The notes: generated from the sequence alone by a model not told the origin. Positions 34,420 to 44,597 are shown, counted from the first letter of the stretch. The stretch is DNA of 64,000 nt from Pseudomonas laurentiana (GCF_014648275.1 NZ_BMQU01000009.1:142161-206160); one strand, 5' to 3'. Made by a program: numbers and translations.

Positions 34420-36465
34420 TTAAAGGCTGTTGATCAGCGTGGTAAAGATTTCCTGGGCAGCCTTGATGATTTGCGACGAGGCCGTGTAGTACTGCTGATA
34501 CTTGATCAGGTTACTGGCCTCTTCATCGAGCTGAACACCAGAAAGCGAATCGCGGCCTGCCTTGGCCGAGGTCTGCAGGGCATTCGTCGCATTGCTGTCC
34601 ATTTGCGCTTGCGCGGTCTTGCCACCCACGTTTTCAACCAGCTTGCCGTAGGCATCGGTCAGGCTGATGCCCTTACCGTTGGCCCCGACTTCAACCGTGG
34701 CCTTGGTTTGCAGGTCAATCACCGCCTGGCCGTTGCGGTTGTCGGCAGAACCAGCACCGGTCAGTGAGACGGTGTAGTTATCACCCTCTTTCGGAGAGCC
34801 GGCGACTGTCATTTCAAAATTGAAGGTTTTCTGAGTGGCGCCATCCATGATCGGGTTGCCACTGGCATCGACCATCGGCACGCTCAACTGCAGTTTGTTG
34901 CTCTCACCCGGAATAATGGTCCCGGAGGACAACTCGGTGCCTTGGGCATCGAAAAGCTTGTAGGTTTGCGGGTTGGTTTTCTCATCGCCAAAAACCAACT
35001 TCACCGGCGTGGAGTACTTCAGGCCGTTTTGCAGATCAATGCGCTGGGTCGAATCATAGATATCCAGCTTCGAGGTCAACTCAGGCTGAGTGATGACACC
35101 CGTGCCCTGATTACCGGAGCCACTGATACCCGACAACGGCGCCGCCAGCGCGATGCGCTTCGGATCGGTCAATACCGTGTCGAGCTTGGCTGCCGCGTTG
35201 CGGGTCGGGGTAATCTTGAAACTGTCACCGGCGCTGGGCGCCCCGCCATTGAGGGCAAGCTTGAAGCCATCAATTTCCTGCGGGGGTGTTGCAGTGATGT
35301 CATAAGGCCCCTGAGCATCGCCGTCTGGCAGCTTCTTGACCGTATATTGAGTCGCACTGCTGAAGGTGACCTGGTAATCGGACGTGCTCAGCTTGCCAGT
35401 ATCACTGATGGTCACATCCAGATTGCCAGCCCCCGCACTGTTGCCTGCCTGGGCAATGCTGCGCTGGCTGATCAAGGCGGCACTGTTGATATCACCGAAC
35501 AACGCGGCGCCAAACTCGCCATTCTTGTCGATGCCTTGGGCCAACTGCTGGTTGATGCTATCGGCAACCACCAGGGCAATACGCCCCAGCTCGTTCATCG
35601 ACGGGTCCAGCACCTCGCTACGGTAGCGCAGCAGGCCACCCATTTCACCGCCCGTAATGCTGGAGGTGATGTCCATGCTGGTGCTACCACGGTTGAGCTG
35701 CAGGCTCATCCGGGTGGGATCGGTCTTGCTCGGCGCGGTTTCCAGGGTGTTAATGGTCTTGCCCATTACCAGCGGCTGACCATTGGCCAGGTAAACGTCG
35801 AAGTTACCCTCGCGCTCGACCACCTGAGCGCCAACCAGTTCGTTAAGCTGGCGCACGGCCTCGTTACGCTGGTCGAGCAGGTCGTTCGGGCTACCCTGCA
35901 CGGCCGAAACACGGGAAATCTGATCGTTGTACTGGGCAATGGTGGCTGACAGCTTGTTCACTTGATCAGCCATCGACGCCAGGTTGCCGTTGATGTTGCT
36001 GTTCTGCTCATTGAGCTGCGCGGCAATGGTATTGAAGCGCTTGCTCAGTGACTGGGCACTGGTCAGCAGCAATTGCCGCGAAGCGTCTTCTGTCGGCTTG
36101 GCCGATGCACTTTGCAGCGCCGTGAAAAAGCTCTTCAACGCACCGGTGATACCGGTATCGGCATCCGACAACAGGTTGTCGATCGGGGCGACCTGATTCA
36201 GGTAAGCGGATGCGTCGCTGTTCAGCGACGTGGTCGTTCGCAGCTGATTCTCAAGGAACGCGTTGTACACCCGACGAACATCGGACAGCGTCGTGCCAGT
36301 GCCGATGAACACATTACCGCTCTGGATTGAACTCTTGGCGCTTTGTACGTTCTGCTGGCGTGAGTAACCGGCAACGTCGGCGTTGGCAATGTTGTTACCC
36401 GTGGTAAACAGGCCCGACTGCGAGGCTCCAAGCCCCGATACGCCGATATTGATCAAGCTCGCCAT
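34420..36465 (-). CDS. flgK: Hook-associated protein FlgK (HAP1)
   Basis: First hook-filament junction protein, 681 residues, normal for Pseudomonas. The N terminus shows the rod/hook motif (SGLGASQSGLFTTGNNIANADVAGY) and the C terminus ends EASNLIKYQQYYTASSQIIKAAQEIF, the D0 coiled segments. The centre contains Gly/Ser/Thr-rich variable domains. It lies 13 bases before flgL. Confidence 0.95.
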   Translation of the reverse strand: MASLINIGVSGLGASQSGLFTTGNNIANADVAGYSRQQNVQSAKSSIQSGNVFIGTGTTLSDVRRVYNAFLENQLRTTTSLNSDASAYLNQVAPIDNLLSDADTGITGALKSFFTALQSASAKPTEDASRQLLLTSAQSLSKRFNTIAAQLNEQNSNINGNLASMADQVNKLSATIAQYNDQISRVSAVQGSPNDLLDQRNEAVRQLNELVGAQVVEREGNFDVYLANGQPLVMGKTINTLETAPSKTDPTRMSLQLNRGSTSMDITSSITGGEMGGLLRYRSEVLDPSMNELGRIALVVADSINQQLAQGIDKNGEFGAALFGDINSAALISQRSIAQAGNSAGAGNLDVTISDTGKLSTSDYQVTFSSATQYTVKKLPDGDAQGPYDITATPPQEIDGFKLALNGGAPSAGDSFKITPTRNAAAKLDTVLTDPKRIALAAPLSGISGSGNQGTGVITQPELTSKLDIYDSTQRIDLQNGLKYSTPVKLVFGDEKTNPQTYKLFDAQGTELSSGTIIPGESNKLQLSVPMVDASGNPIMDGATQKTFNFEMTVAGSPKEGDNYTVSLTGAGSADNRNGQAVIDLQTKATVEVGANGKGISLTDAYGKLVENVGGKTAQAQMDSNATNALQTSAKAGRDSLSGVQLDEEASNLIKYQQYYTASSQIIKAAQEIFTTLINSL

Positions 36466-36475
36466 AGTTCAAACC

Positions 36476-37681
36476 TTATAATTTCGTGGAAGTGTCAATC
36501 GCAGCAAAGCTTTCGTACGACTTCATTTGTTTCGCGATCTGCGAGATTTTGCTGGCGTAATCCGGATCGGTTGCATAACCGGCCTTCTGCAGCTCTCGCA
36601 CAAACTGTTCTGGTTTATCGGCAGACTTGATCGCTTCTTGATAGCGCGAATTGTTTTGCAACAGGCTTACCAGGTCGTGGAAGCTGTCCTGGAACGAATC
36701 ATAGGAACGGAACGCTGCCGTCTCCTTGACCATTTGCCCATTGCGGAACTCACTGGTGATCGCTCGCGCCTGACCACCTTGCCAATTACCCGTCGCCTTG
36801 ATGCCAAACAGGTTGTGACTGCTGCTGCCATCAGGCTGGCGCATGATCGACTTGCCCCAACCGGTTTCCAGCGCGGCCTGCGCCACCAGGTAACGCGGGT
36901 CGATACCGATACGCGCGGCAGCTTGCTCGGCCATTGGGAGCATGGTGGCGACAAACTCATCGGACGAACCGAAGGCACGCTTGGCCGGCGCCAGAGGTGG
37001 CTGGGCCATGGCCCGACCGTAGATACGCATGCTGCCCGGTGCACCAAAGGATTGTGCCGGCTCCCAGTCACCCTTGATGACTGCATCACCGACGGCACCC
37101 GAACGATTGGCCAGCGTGTTGCCCGGGGTAGCAGCCGTTGCAGTACCTGCCGACGGAACAATTCCGGCCAGCAGGCGATCAGTGAGCTTGCTGGGCAGAT
37201 TCAAACGGCGCTGATTGAGCAACGCCATGTCGTTACGCGAAGCGGTTTGCTCTGACCTTACAGGCTCTGCCACGCGTGAGGCCCACAGTGCGCGCTGCTG
37301 CCCTTCCACATGCGGGAACGGACTGCCGCCTGCATGCGCCGCGGCCGTCGATTTCGTTTTCGACAACTGGCGCATCAGCACATCCTGCAGTCCGATACCG
37401 CCGCCCTCACGCGACAGGCTGACCGACAGTTGCTGGTCGTACATCTGCTGGTACTGCTTGGTGGTCTCGGTGTTAAGCGGGTTGTCCTTGGCCAGCACAT
37501 CGTTGGCCGAACGCATCGACTTGAGCATCTCGTTGAGAAACAGCGACTCGAACTCCTGGGCCACCTTGCGCAGGTTGGCCTCGCTGTCACGGTCGCCGAC
37601 TTTCAGGGAGTTCAGCCGATTGAGGTCGGTATAGGCACCGGTATCGGCGCCTGCGGAAACTCCACTCTTGGGCATATCCAT
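36476..37681 (-). CDS. flgJ: Peptidoglycan hydrolase / rod cap FlgJ
   Basis: Dual-function protein that caps the growing rod and opens the peptidoglycan. The 401-residue product has the rod-binding N-terminal domain (VAQEFESLFLNEMLKSMRSA, residues ~40-105), a linker and a C-terminal glucosaminidase domain from about residue 240, with the catalytic Glu in AQAALETGWGKS. Ribosome site GAGG nine bases upstream. Eleven bases from flgK. Confidence 0.95.
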   Translation of the reverse strand: MDMPKSGVSAGADTGAYTDLNRLNSLKVGDRDSEANLRKVAQEFESLFLNEMLKSMRSANDVLAKDNPLNTETTKQYQQMYDQQLSVSLSREGGGIGLQDVLMRQLSKTKSTAAAHAGGSPFPHVEGQQRALWASRVAEPVRSEQTASRNDMALLNQRRLNLPSKLTDRLLAGIVPSAGTATAATPGNTLANRSGAVGDAVIKGDWEPAQSFGAPGSMRIYGRAMAQPPLAPAKRAFGSSDEFVATMLPMAEQAAARIGIDPRYLVAQAALETGWGKSIMRQPDGSSSHNLFGIKATGNWQGGQARAITSEFRNGQMVKETAAFRSYDSFQDSFHDLVSLLQNNSRYQEAIKSADKPEQFVRELQKAGYATDPDYASKISQIAKQMKSYESFAAIDTSTKL

Positions 37682-37691
37682 AGCCTGCGCC

Positions 37692-38801
37692 TCAGATCAC
37701 AATCAGGTCGGCCTGCAACGCGCCGGCCTGTTTCAGGGCTTCAAGAATCGCCATCAGGTCACTCGGGGCAGCACCCACCTGATTGACCGCACGTACAATC
37801 TCATCCAGCGTGGTGCCCGGGCCAAACTTGAACATCGGCTTGGCTTCCTGGTCAGCGTTCACACGCGAGCGCGGCACGACCGCTGTCTGGCCATTGGAGA
37901 ACGGCCCTGGCTGGCTGACAACCGGGTCTTCGGTAATGGTAACCGTCAGGCTGCCGTGGGTAACCGCCGCTGGCGACACCTTGACGTTCTGGCCAATAAC
38001 GATCGTGCCAGTACGCGAGTTGATAATGACCTTGGCCACCGCCTGACCCGGATCGATTTCCAGGTTTTCCAGGATCGACAGGTAATCGACACGCTGGCTT
38101 GGGTCCATCGGCGCGGTCACCCGCACGGAGCCACCGTCCAACGCCTGTGCAACACCTGGACCGAGGAGTTCGTTGACCTTGTCGACAATGCGCTTGGCTG
38201 TGGTGAAGTCAGGACGATTGAGGTTCAGGGTCAGGCTGTTGCCCTGGTTGAAGCCGCTAGGCACAGCACGCTCAACCGTCGCACCGCCGGGAATGCGACC
38301 CGCTGACGGAACGTTGACGGTAATCTTGGAACCGTCACGACCTTCGGCATCAAAACCACCCACCACCAGGTTGCCCTGGGCAATGGCATAGACGTTGCCG
38401 TCGATACCCTTGAGCGGGGTCATCAACAGGCTACCGCCGCGCAGGCTTTTCGAGTTACCAATCGAGGATACGGTAATGTCCACCGACTGGCCCGGCTTGG
38501 CGAACGGCGGCAGATCGGCGTGAATCGACACCGCAGCCACGTTCTTCAACTGGACGTTACCCGACCCGGCCGGCACCTTGATGCCGAACTGCGACAGCAT
38601 GTTGTTGAAGGTCTGCAGGGTAAATGGTGTCTGGGTGGTCTGGTCACCCGTACCGTTAAGCCCCACCACCAGGCCATAACCAATCAACTGGTTGGACCGC
38701 ACCCCGGAAATGCTGGCGATGTCCTTCAGGCGTTCAGCCTGAACACCAAACGCCGTGGACAGCAGGATCGTCGCGGCAAGCAGCCGACTGAACTTGAGCA
38801 T
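37692..38801 (-). CDS. flgI: Flagellar P-ring protein FlgI
   Basis: Forms the periplasmic P ring in the peptidoglycan layer. The 369-residue precursor has a signal peptide ending near AFGVQA, then [31 protein letters not shown], the signature start of mature FlgI. Length is standard. Exported through Sec and assembled with the chaperone FlgA, which is encoded further along in this window. Confidence 0.96.
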   Translation of the reverse strand: MLKFSRLLAATILLSTAFGVQAERLKDIASISGVRSNQLIGYGLVVGLNGTGDQTTQTPFTLQTFNNMLSQFGIKVPAGSGNVQLKNVAAVSIHADLPPFAKPGQSVDITVSSIGNSKSLRGGSLLMTPLKGIDGNVYAIAQGNLVVGGFDAEGRDGSKITVNVPSAGRIPGGATVERAVPSGFNQGNSLTLNLNRPDFTTAKRIVDKVNELLGPGVAQALDGGSVRVTAPMDPSQRVDYLSILENLEIDPGQAVAKVIINSRTGTIVIGQNVKVSPAAVTHGSLTVTITEDPVVSQPGPFSNGQTAVVPRSRVNADQEAKPMFKFGPGTTLDEIVRAVNQVGAAPSDLMAILEALKQAGALQADLIVI

Positions 38802-38813
38802 GGTTATCCGAAC

Positions 38814-39509
38814 CTAGAAAGGCCAAAGCGGGCTGATAAAGAAGCGGTCGAGCCACCCGGGCTGACTCGCATCGGCAAACGAACCGGTACCCGAGTAAGT
38901 AATGCGAGCATCGGCGACGCGAGTCGAAGGCACCGTGTTGTCAGTCGCGATATCGTCGGCACGAACCATACCGGCAATGCGTACCAACTCGTCACCCGTG
39001 TTCAAGGTCATCCATTTCTCACCACGCACAGCGATGATGCCGTTAGGCAGGACGTCAGCCACCGTCACGGTAATCGAACCGGTCAGGCTGTTGCCCTGCC
39101 CCGCCTTGCTGTCACCCTTGGTGGTGCGATCACCACTGTAACCCGCCTCAAGGGAGAGGTCGCCAGAGCCCAGCGGGTTGTTGGTATTGGGAACGGTCCC
39201 AAACAGGGATGTCAGCCCGATATCGGCCTTGCTGTTCTTGGCGATCTGGGAGTTGGCGTTCTTGCTTGCCTGAGTCTTCTCATTCAGGGTGATGGTGATG
39301 ATGTCACCGACGCGGAACGCCTTGCGGTCGCTATACAGGTTCTGCTCGAAACCGGCCTGATAGATCGAGCCGTTGTTGGCCGCCGCCGGCAACGGTGTAC
39401 GCGGCAGTACCGGCGCGTAGTAAGGGTCGTTGGGCTTGGGCGTCGGTGCGACGCAACCGGCCAGCAACACGACCCCACCCAGGGCAAGTACGGAAAACAA
39501 ACGACTCAT
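38814..39509 (-). CDS. flgH: Flagellar L-ring lipoprotein FlgH
   Basis: Outer-membrane L-ring lipoprotein of 231 residues. The signal peptide ends in the lipobox LLAGC, with Cys at about residue 18. The conserved part includes GSIYQAG and [21 protein letters not shown]-like sequence (here [18 protein letters not shown]). The internal ATG ([12 protein letters not shown]) gives a proper lipoprotein signal; a longer frame upstream is rejected. Confidence 0.95.
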   Translation of the reverse strand: MSRLFSVLALGGVVLLAGCVAPTPKPNDPYYAPVLPRTPLPAAANNGSIYQAGFEQNLYSDRKAFRVGDIITITLNEKTQASKNANSQIAKNSKADIGLTSLFGTVPNTNNPLGSGDLSLEAGYSGDRTTKGDSKAGQGNSLTGSITVTVADVLPNGIIAVRGEKWMTLNTGDELVRIAGMVRADDIATDNTVPSTRVADARITYSGTGSFADASQPGWLDRFFISPLWPF

Positions 39510-39563
39510 GACGCTAACCTCATGGTGTAACAGGCGCTGCACCAGCGCCCTTGAGAGCTTCAC

Positions 39564-40349
39564 TTACAGGTTCTGGGTAACGAACGAGAGCATCTGGTCG
39601 GCAGTGGAGATGACCTTGGAGTTCATTTCGTAGGCACGCTGCGTGGTGATCATGTTCACCAGCTCTTCTACCGTGCTGACGTTGGAGTTTTCCAGGGTGT
39701 TCTGCAATGTGGTACCGAAGCCGTTCAAACCTGGAGTGCCGACCTGCGGCGCACCACTGGCAGCCGTTTCCAGGAACAGGTTGTTACCCACCGCCTGCAG
39801 ACCCGCCGGGTTGATGAAGTCGGCGGTCTGGATGTTGCCGATGACCTGTGCCGCCGGGTTGCCAGCGGTCGTGATGGAGACGGTACCGTCAATGCCGACG
39901 GTGAAGGTCTGCGCATCGGGCGGCACGACGATCGCCGGTTCCAGGGCAAAGCCGTTGGCGGTGACGATCTGACCATCGGAGTTCAGGTGGAAGGTACCGT
40001 CACGGGTATAGGAAACAGTGCCATCGGGCTGCAGGATCTGGAAGAAACCACGGCCATTGACTGCCATGTCCAGCGGCTGCTCGGTGGTCTGCAGGCTACC
40101 GGCATTGAAGTTCTTCTGAGTGCCGACAATGCGCACACCAGTACCCAACTGCAGGCCCGACGGCAGTTCGCTGTCCTGGGTAGACTGAGCACCCGCTTGA
40201 CGACGGGTTTGATAAAGCAGGTCCTGGAATTCGGCGCGGTCGCGCTTGAAACCCGTGGTCGAAACGTTGGCCAGGTTGTTGGAAATGGTCGTCAGGTTCA
40301 TGTCCTGAGCGGCCAGACCTGTTTTACTGACCCAAAGAGCCGGAAGCAT
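39564..40349 (-). CDS. flgG: Flagellar distal rod protein FlgG
   Basis: Builds the distal rod. The 261-residue product starts MLPALWVSKTGLAAQD and has the rod/hook N motif (TTISNNLANVSTTGFKRDRAEF) and C-terminal ENSNVSTVEELVNMITTQRAYEMNSKVI, both diagnostic. Length is standard. Confidence 0.96.
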   Translation of the reverse strand: MLPALWVSKTGLAAQDMNLTTISNNLANVSTTGFKRDRAEFQDLLYQTRRQAGAQSTQDSELPSGLQLGTGVRIVGTQKNFNAGSLQTTEQPLDMAVNGRGFFQILQPDGTVSYTRDGTFHLNSDGQIVTANGFALEPAIVVPPDAQTFTVGIDGTVSITTAGNPAAQVIGNIQTADFINPAGLQAVGNNLFLETAASGAPQVGTPGLNGFGTTLQNTLENSNVSTVEELVNMITTQRAYEMNSKVISTADQMLSFVTQNL

Positions 40350-40394
40350 GCTGTTCTCCTGGAGCGCCTGTTTTACGGCGCTACGCCTGTGTAA

Positions 40395-41135
40395 TTAGCC
40401 GATTTGCAAAACACGCGCCATGGCTTCATCACCTTCCTTGGCCGTGGTCATCATTTTGACGTGCAGTTCGAATTGACGGGACAGCGCCAACACCGAGGTC
40501 ATTTCCTCGACCGCGTTGACGTTACTGGCCTCGAGGAAACCCGACACCAGCTGAACCGAGCCATCGGCATCGGCCGGCTTACCGCTCTTGGTGTGGATCA
40601 TGCCGTCCAGGCCCTTGGTCATGTTCTTCAGGTCCGGGTTGACCAGCTTGATTCGATCGACCTCGGCCATGACTCGCGGCCCCTCGCCCATGGCGCGGAT
40701 GCTGACGGTACCGTCCTGGCCAATCTCGACCTTTTGCTCAGGCGGCACGGCAATCGGCCCGCCATTGCCCATGATCGGCATGCCATTACCGGCCCGCAGC
40801 ACACCCAGCGCATCGATGTTCATGCTGGCGGTGCGCACGTAGGCTTCGCTGCCATCCGGCGCCTGCACAGCAATCCAGCCATTGCCACCGACGGCAACAT
40901 CCAGATCACGCCCGGTTTCCTGCAAGGCACCCGGCGTGAAATCCGTCGCCGGCCGCTCACTCATGGCATAGGCTCGCGCCGGAAAGCTGTCGCCGAACAC
41001 CGGCATCGAACGCGCCTGCTCCAGGTCACGCTGAAAACCGCTGGTGGAAATGTTGGCCAGGTTGTTGGCATGGGCCTTCTGCGCCAGCGCGTTCTGGCTG
41101 GCGCCGGTCATGGCCACGTAAAGCATCTTGTCCAC
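40395..41135 (-). CDS. flgF: Flagellar proximal rod protein FlgF
   Basis: Proximal rod protein of 246 residues, with N motif NALAQKAHANNLANISTSGF and C motif LEASNVNAVEEMTSVLALSR. I choose the GTG start (protein MDKMLYVAMTGASQ): GGAGG lies six bases upstream of it, while it directly abuts the ATG two codons further up, which is too close. First gene of the flgFGHIJKL operon behind a sigma-54 promoter. Confidence 0.93.
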   Translation of the reverse strand: MDKMLYVAMTGASQNALAQKAHANNLANISTSGFQRDLEQARSMPVFGDSFPARAYAMSERPATDFTPGALQETGRDLDVAVGGNGWIAVQAPDGSEAYVRTASMNIDALGVLRAGNGMPIMGNGGPIAVPPEQKVEIGQDGTVSIRAMGEGPRVMAEVDRIKLVNPDLKNMTKGLDGMIHTKSGKPADADGSVQLVSGFLEASNVNAVEEMTSVLALSRQFELHVKMMTTAKEGDEAMARVLQIG

Positions 41136-41194
41136 AGTCATCCTCCGCTGCGCTGGCGAACATTTGCCGTTCGCCGCTGCTCTGCGCTGCTAGA

Positions 41195-41210
41195 AGCAAT
41201 TATCGAACCA
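41195..41210 (-). promoter_or_regulatory. Sigma-54 promoter of flgFGHIJKL
   Basis: The minus strand reads TGGTTCGATAATTGCT, with GG and GC ten bases apart and a perfect TTGCT; two positions of the -24 box differ from consensus. It lies about 60 bases upstream of flgF. Confidence 0.7.
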
Positions 41211-41375
41211 AGTTTCGGACGACCATCGAAAGGACCGTATTTGCGAGGCCTTCCCCTACCTCATGGCCACCAGAAAAAAAACAGAAGACAAATTCTCGGC
41301 GGCATTCTGCCGTCAGCGGCAAAACCTCGCCTCATTGCCTGACGGCAACGAAAGAATCCAGGCAGCGCCCCCCGA

Positions 41376-41573
41376 TCAGTTATCGCGACAGGCACCATTG
41401 TTGTAGGGCCCGGAAAACAGCCGCCACCCCTCTCCGGGCGAAACCTGCGCACACACCAGACGGCCAGTAGCCTGACTTTCCCAGCGATACCACGAGGCCA
41501 TAGCAGCCCAGGACTGCGCAGCAAGCAGCAGCACACCCAGAAGCACACCTACCCTGAGCAATCGTCTCAACAT
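41376..41573 (-). CDS. Small predicted secreted protein between flgE and flgF
   Basis: A 65-residue protein with a clear signal peptide (RRLLRVGVLLGVLLLAAQSWA, cleavage expected near residue 23) and a mature part of about 42 residues with two cysteines, three tryptophans and a Gly-rich end (GEGWRLFSGPYNNGACRDN). Probably periplasmic, with one disulfide. GAGGT lies eight bases upstream of the ATG. It stands between the flgE terminator and the flgF promoter. I do not recognise a family; it may be a Pseudomonas-specific flagellar accessory protein. Confidence 0.65.
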   Translation of the reverse strand: MLRRLLRVGVLLGVLLLAAQSWAAMASWYRWESQATGRLVCAQVSPGEGWRLFSGPYNNGACRDN

Positions 41574-41582
41574 CGTCAGTAC

Positions 41583-41620
41583 CTCAAAAACGACAAACCC
41601 CTTCCATGAGAAAGGGGCTT
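41583..41620 (-). terminator. Terminator after flgE
   Basis: On the minus strand CCCCTT and AAGGGG pair around an 8-base loop, followed by TTTGTCGTTTTTG, shortly after the flgE stop. Ends the flgBCDE operon. Confidence 0.7.
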
Positions 41621-41648
41621 GGCTGTGCATCACTGCCTCATGGGCCCA

Positions 41649-42962
41649 TCAGGTCATCTGAATGATGGTCTGCATGATGGTGCTTTGAGTCGAGATGGTC
41701 TTGGCGTTGGCCTGGTAGTTGCTCTGTGCCTTGATCAGCTCGACCAACTCCTGCGTCAGGTTGACGTTGGACGCTTCCAGCGCATTGGAGGTGATACCCC
41801 CCAGGGTACCGGTCTTCGGCGCATCAATGCCCGGGATACCCGAGGCAAAGGTTTCTTTCCAGCGCGTACCACCCATCTGCTCCAGACCCTGCTCGTTGGC
41901 GAAGCTGGCGATTGCCACCTGACCAATTGCACGGGACTGCTGGTTGCTGAAGCTGGCGAACATGACACCCGTCGAGTCGATGCTCAGGCTGGACAGGATA
42001 CCGGTTGCATAACCATCCTGAGATTGCGACAGGCGGGCTGTCTCGGTGTTGTACGAGGTGGTCGAGGTCATGTCGAGGCGAATACCGGAAGCACTCCCCT
42101 GAGAACCGTTCGACACCCAGGCACCCGAGGCATCCTTGGCAGCCGGCACCCAACCCTGAAGCACAAAGACATTGTTTTTCACTTCGAAGCTGGTGTCTGG
42201 CGTTGGGTAACTTTCACTGCCCGTCATGGCCTTGACACTGCCATCAGGATTGAACGTGATAGTGCCCGAGAGCGGTGCCGTAGAGGTCGGATCTTGCGGG
42301 TTACGCCCATCGATCAGGGTGTAGGTAGACCACGAGTTCTGCCCCGTCTTCACATAGTACTGATCCATGACATGCTCATTACCCTGGCTGTCGTAGACCT
42401 TCGTGGGAAAGGTCTTGGTATAGGTACTGGTATCAGCCGGATCGAAGGTCGCCGTAATGTCATCCGCCGAGGAGTTCAGGTTGATACCCTGATCAACCAA
42501 GGTCGTGGACTTGGGCGCCAGTGCCGAAGTATCGATCTTCAGGTCAGTGAGTACACCATTGATGATCTTGCCATTGGCATCAGCAGCATAACCCTGCAGA
42601 CGAATGCCATCGGACGTTACGACGTAGTTGTCCTTGTTGGTCTGGAAGGCACCGGCACGGGTGTAGCTCAGCGAACCGTTATCGCTCAGCACGAAGAAGC
42701 CTTGCCCCTGGATACCCATGTCCAGCACGTTGCCGGTATTGTTGATGTCGCCCTGACCGAACTGCTGAGATACCGCCGCCAGGCGCACACCATTACCCAC
42801 GGTCTTGCTGCCCACGCCCAGCTTGCTTGCCGAGTACACGTCGGAAAATTCTGCGCGCGAGGATTTGAAGCCAGTGGTCGCAACGTTGGCGATGTTGTTG
42901 CCCGTTACGTCCAGCTGCTTGTTGGCTGCATAGAGACCGCTAAGGCCGATATTGAATGACAT
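41649..42962 (-). CDS. flgE: Flagellar hook protein FlgE
   Basis: Hook subunit of 437 residues. N motif SGLYAANKQLDVTGNNIANV and C motif LEASNVNLTQELVELIKAQSNYQANAK are diagnostic, with a Ser/Thr/Asp-rich exposed middle. Length is typical for fluorescent Pseudomonas. Last gene of flgBCDE. Confidence 0.96.
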   Translation of the reverse strand: MSFNIGLSGLYAANKQLDVTGNNIANVATTGFKSSRAEFSDVYSASKLGVGSKTVGNGVRLAAVSQQFGQGDINNTGNVLDMGIQGQGFFVLSDNGSLSYTRAGAFQTNKDNYVVTSDGIRLQGYAADANGKIINGVLTDLKIDTSALAPKSTTLVDQGINLNSSADDITATFDPADTSTYTKTFPTKVYDSQGNEHVMDQYYVKTGQNSWSTYTLIDGRNPQDPTSTAPLSGTITFNPDGSVKAMTGSESYPTPDTSFEVKNNVFVLQGWVPAAKDASGAWVSNGSQGSASGIRLDMTSTTSYNTETARLSQSQDGYATGILSSLSIDSTGVMFASFSNQQSRAIGQVAIASFANEQGLEQMGGTRWKETFASGIPGIDAPKTGTLGGITSNALEASNVNLTQELVELIKAQSNYQANAKTISTQSTIMQTIIQMT

Positions 42963-42992
42963 CTTTCACTCCTTGTGCCGTGTACGCCGGCT

Positions 42993-43727
42993 CTATATAC
43001 CGATAGTTTGGACTTTGGACAGCGCGATGGTGCCCAGACCCGCCAGGTTCAGCATCATCTCGCCGCCAGTCTGGCTCAAGGTGACACTGCTGACCGTGGC
43101 CGGCAGGTAGGTCGTCAGTGCGGTAGCGGTACCGTCGATCTTGCTGCTGGCAGCAAAGGTGTAGGTACCCGGATCAACCGCCTCGCCCGCATCGTTCTTG
43201 CCATCCCAGACGAAGTCGGCCTTGCCGGCCGACTGCCCGCCCAGCTCGATGGTCTTGATGGTCTTGCCGTCCTTGTCGGTGATCTTGATCGACAGGTTGC
43301 TGACCGACTGCGGGACACTGACGCTACCGGTGAAGCTCTTGGTGGTATCGACTACCGACTTGTCGGTCTGGACGATAACCGAGCGCCCCACCAGCGAAGA
43401 GGCCTGCAACGCCTGAGACGATTTGAAGGTGCCGGAGATCGCCGTCACCGAATCGTTCAGCGAGGTAATACCCTCGAGGCTGGAGAACTGCGCCAACTGC
43501 GCAACGAACTCACTGTTACCCTGCGGCTCAAGCGGGTTCTGGTGCTGCATCTGCGTCACCAGCAACTGCAGGAACGCATCCTTGCCGAGCGCCTGACCAG
43601 AACCCGTCTTGCTGCTGGTAGCCGCAGCAATACCGCTGCCACTGTTGGTACTGGTCGTCTTGGCTCCGGAGGCCTTCAGAACATCGTTCAGGTTCACGCC
43701 GGTGGTTGTATCGTTAATGCTGGCCAT
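42993..43727 (-). CDS. flgD: Hook cap / scaffold protein FlgD
   Basis: Assembles the hook and is discarded afterwards. The 244-residue product contains the conserved AFLQLLVTQMQHQNPLEPQGNSEFVAQLAQFSSLEG region (core: LLVTQMQHQNPLEP), then a FLN-like and Tudor-like C-terminal part (GKNDAGEAVDPGTYTF). Standard length. Confidence 0.95.
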   Translation of the reverse strand: MASINDTTTGVNLNDVLKASGAKTTSTNSGSGIAAATSSKTGSGQALGKDAFLQLLVTQMQHQNPLEPQGNSEFVAQLAQFSSLEGITSLNDSVTAISGTFKSSQALQASSLVGRSVIVQTDKSVVDTTKSFTGSVSVPQSVSNLSIKITDKDGKTIKTIELGGQSAGKADFVWDGKNDAGEAVDPGTYTFAASSKIDGTATALTTYLPATVSSVTLSQTGGEMMLNLAGLGTIALSKVQTIGI

Positions 43728-43742
43728 TGATTTAGTCCCTTA

Positions 43743-44186
43743 TCACTGACCCAGGGTCAGAACCTTCTGCATCATGGTTTTGGCAGTGTTCATCAGTTCA
43801 GCATTGGTCTGGAACGAACGGCTGGCGGAAATCATGTCGGCCATTTCTTCGACCACATTGACGTTCGGGTAGTAGACGTAGCCATCCTTGTTCGCCGCCG
43901 GATGATTCGGCTCGTAGCGCGCTTCCAGATTGCTCTGGTCTTCGACCACACCCAGCACCTGTACGCCCTGGCCTGCGGCATCCTGATCCTGGAACAGCGA
44001 CTGACCGACACCGCTCTGCGCTTGCTGGAACGTGGTGGCAAACACCGGGTGGCGGGCACGGTAGGTCTGGTCGATGCTCGACGAAACGGTCTCGGCGTTG
44101 GCGATGTTACTGGCGACGGTGTTGAGTCGCGTTGTCTGGGCACTCATGCCGCTACCGGCGATATTGAATACACTGGCGAGGGACAT
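43743..44186 (-). CDS. flgC: Flagellar proximal rod protein FlgC
   Basis: Rod protein of 147 residues. N motif SGMSAQTTRLNTVASNIANAET and C motif YPNVNVVEEMADMISASRSFQTN are diagnostic. Starts three bases after the flgB stop. Confidence 0.96.
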   Translation of the reverse strand: MSLASVFNIAGSGMSAQTTRLNTVASNIANAETVSSSIDQTYRARHPVFATTFQQAQSGVGQSLFQDQDAAGQGVQVLGVVEDQSNLEARYEPNHPAANKDGYVYYPNVNVVEEMADMISASRSFQTNAELMNTAKTMMQKVLTLGQ

Positions 44187-44189
44187 GAA

Positions 44190-44597
44190 TTACTCTCCGC
44201 GCAGGGCCGATACCAGCCCTTTGAATTTACTGTTGAGCAGCGTGAAGCTGGCCTGGAAACCTACGGCGTTCTCGGCGTAACTGGATTGCTCCAGCTGTGC
44301 GTCGACCGTGTTCTGGTCAACCGACGGCTGCATCGGGGTGCGGTACTTCAGCGCCTCGTCACCCATGCTCAAGCCTTCAGCATCGATATGGCGACTGTTG
44401 GTCCGCTCCAGCGAAAAGGTGCCGTTTTTGGCCTTGTCGGCCTGCGCTGCCAACACCTCGGAGAAGTCCAGATCCCGCGCCTTGTAGTTTGGGGTATCAG
44501 CGTTGGTGATGTTGTTGGCCAACACTTCGGCACGCTGAGCGCGAAAGCCCAATGCCTTTTCGTGAATGCCGAGCGCTTTATCGAAACTGATGCTCAT
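44190..44597 (-). CDS. flgB: Flagellar proximal rod protein FlgB
   Basis: Rod protein of 135 residues. N-terminal motif FRAQRAEVLANNITNADTP is diagnostic for FlgB. First gene of flgBCDE, about 50 bases after a sigma-54 promoter. Confidence 0.96.
   Translation of the reverse strand: MSISFDKALGIHEKALGFRAQRAEVLANNITNADTPNYKARDLDFSEVLAAQADKAKNGTFSLERTNSRHIDAEGLSMGDEALKYRTPMQPSVDQNTVDAQLEQSSYAENAVGFQASFTLLNSKFKGLVSALRGE

Noticed and set aside
41619-42959. Plus-strand open frame of 446 codons nearly covering flgE
   Set aside because: Exact antisense of flgE, with no motif.
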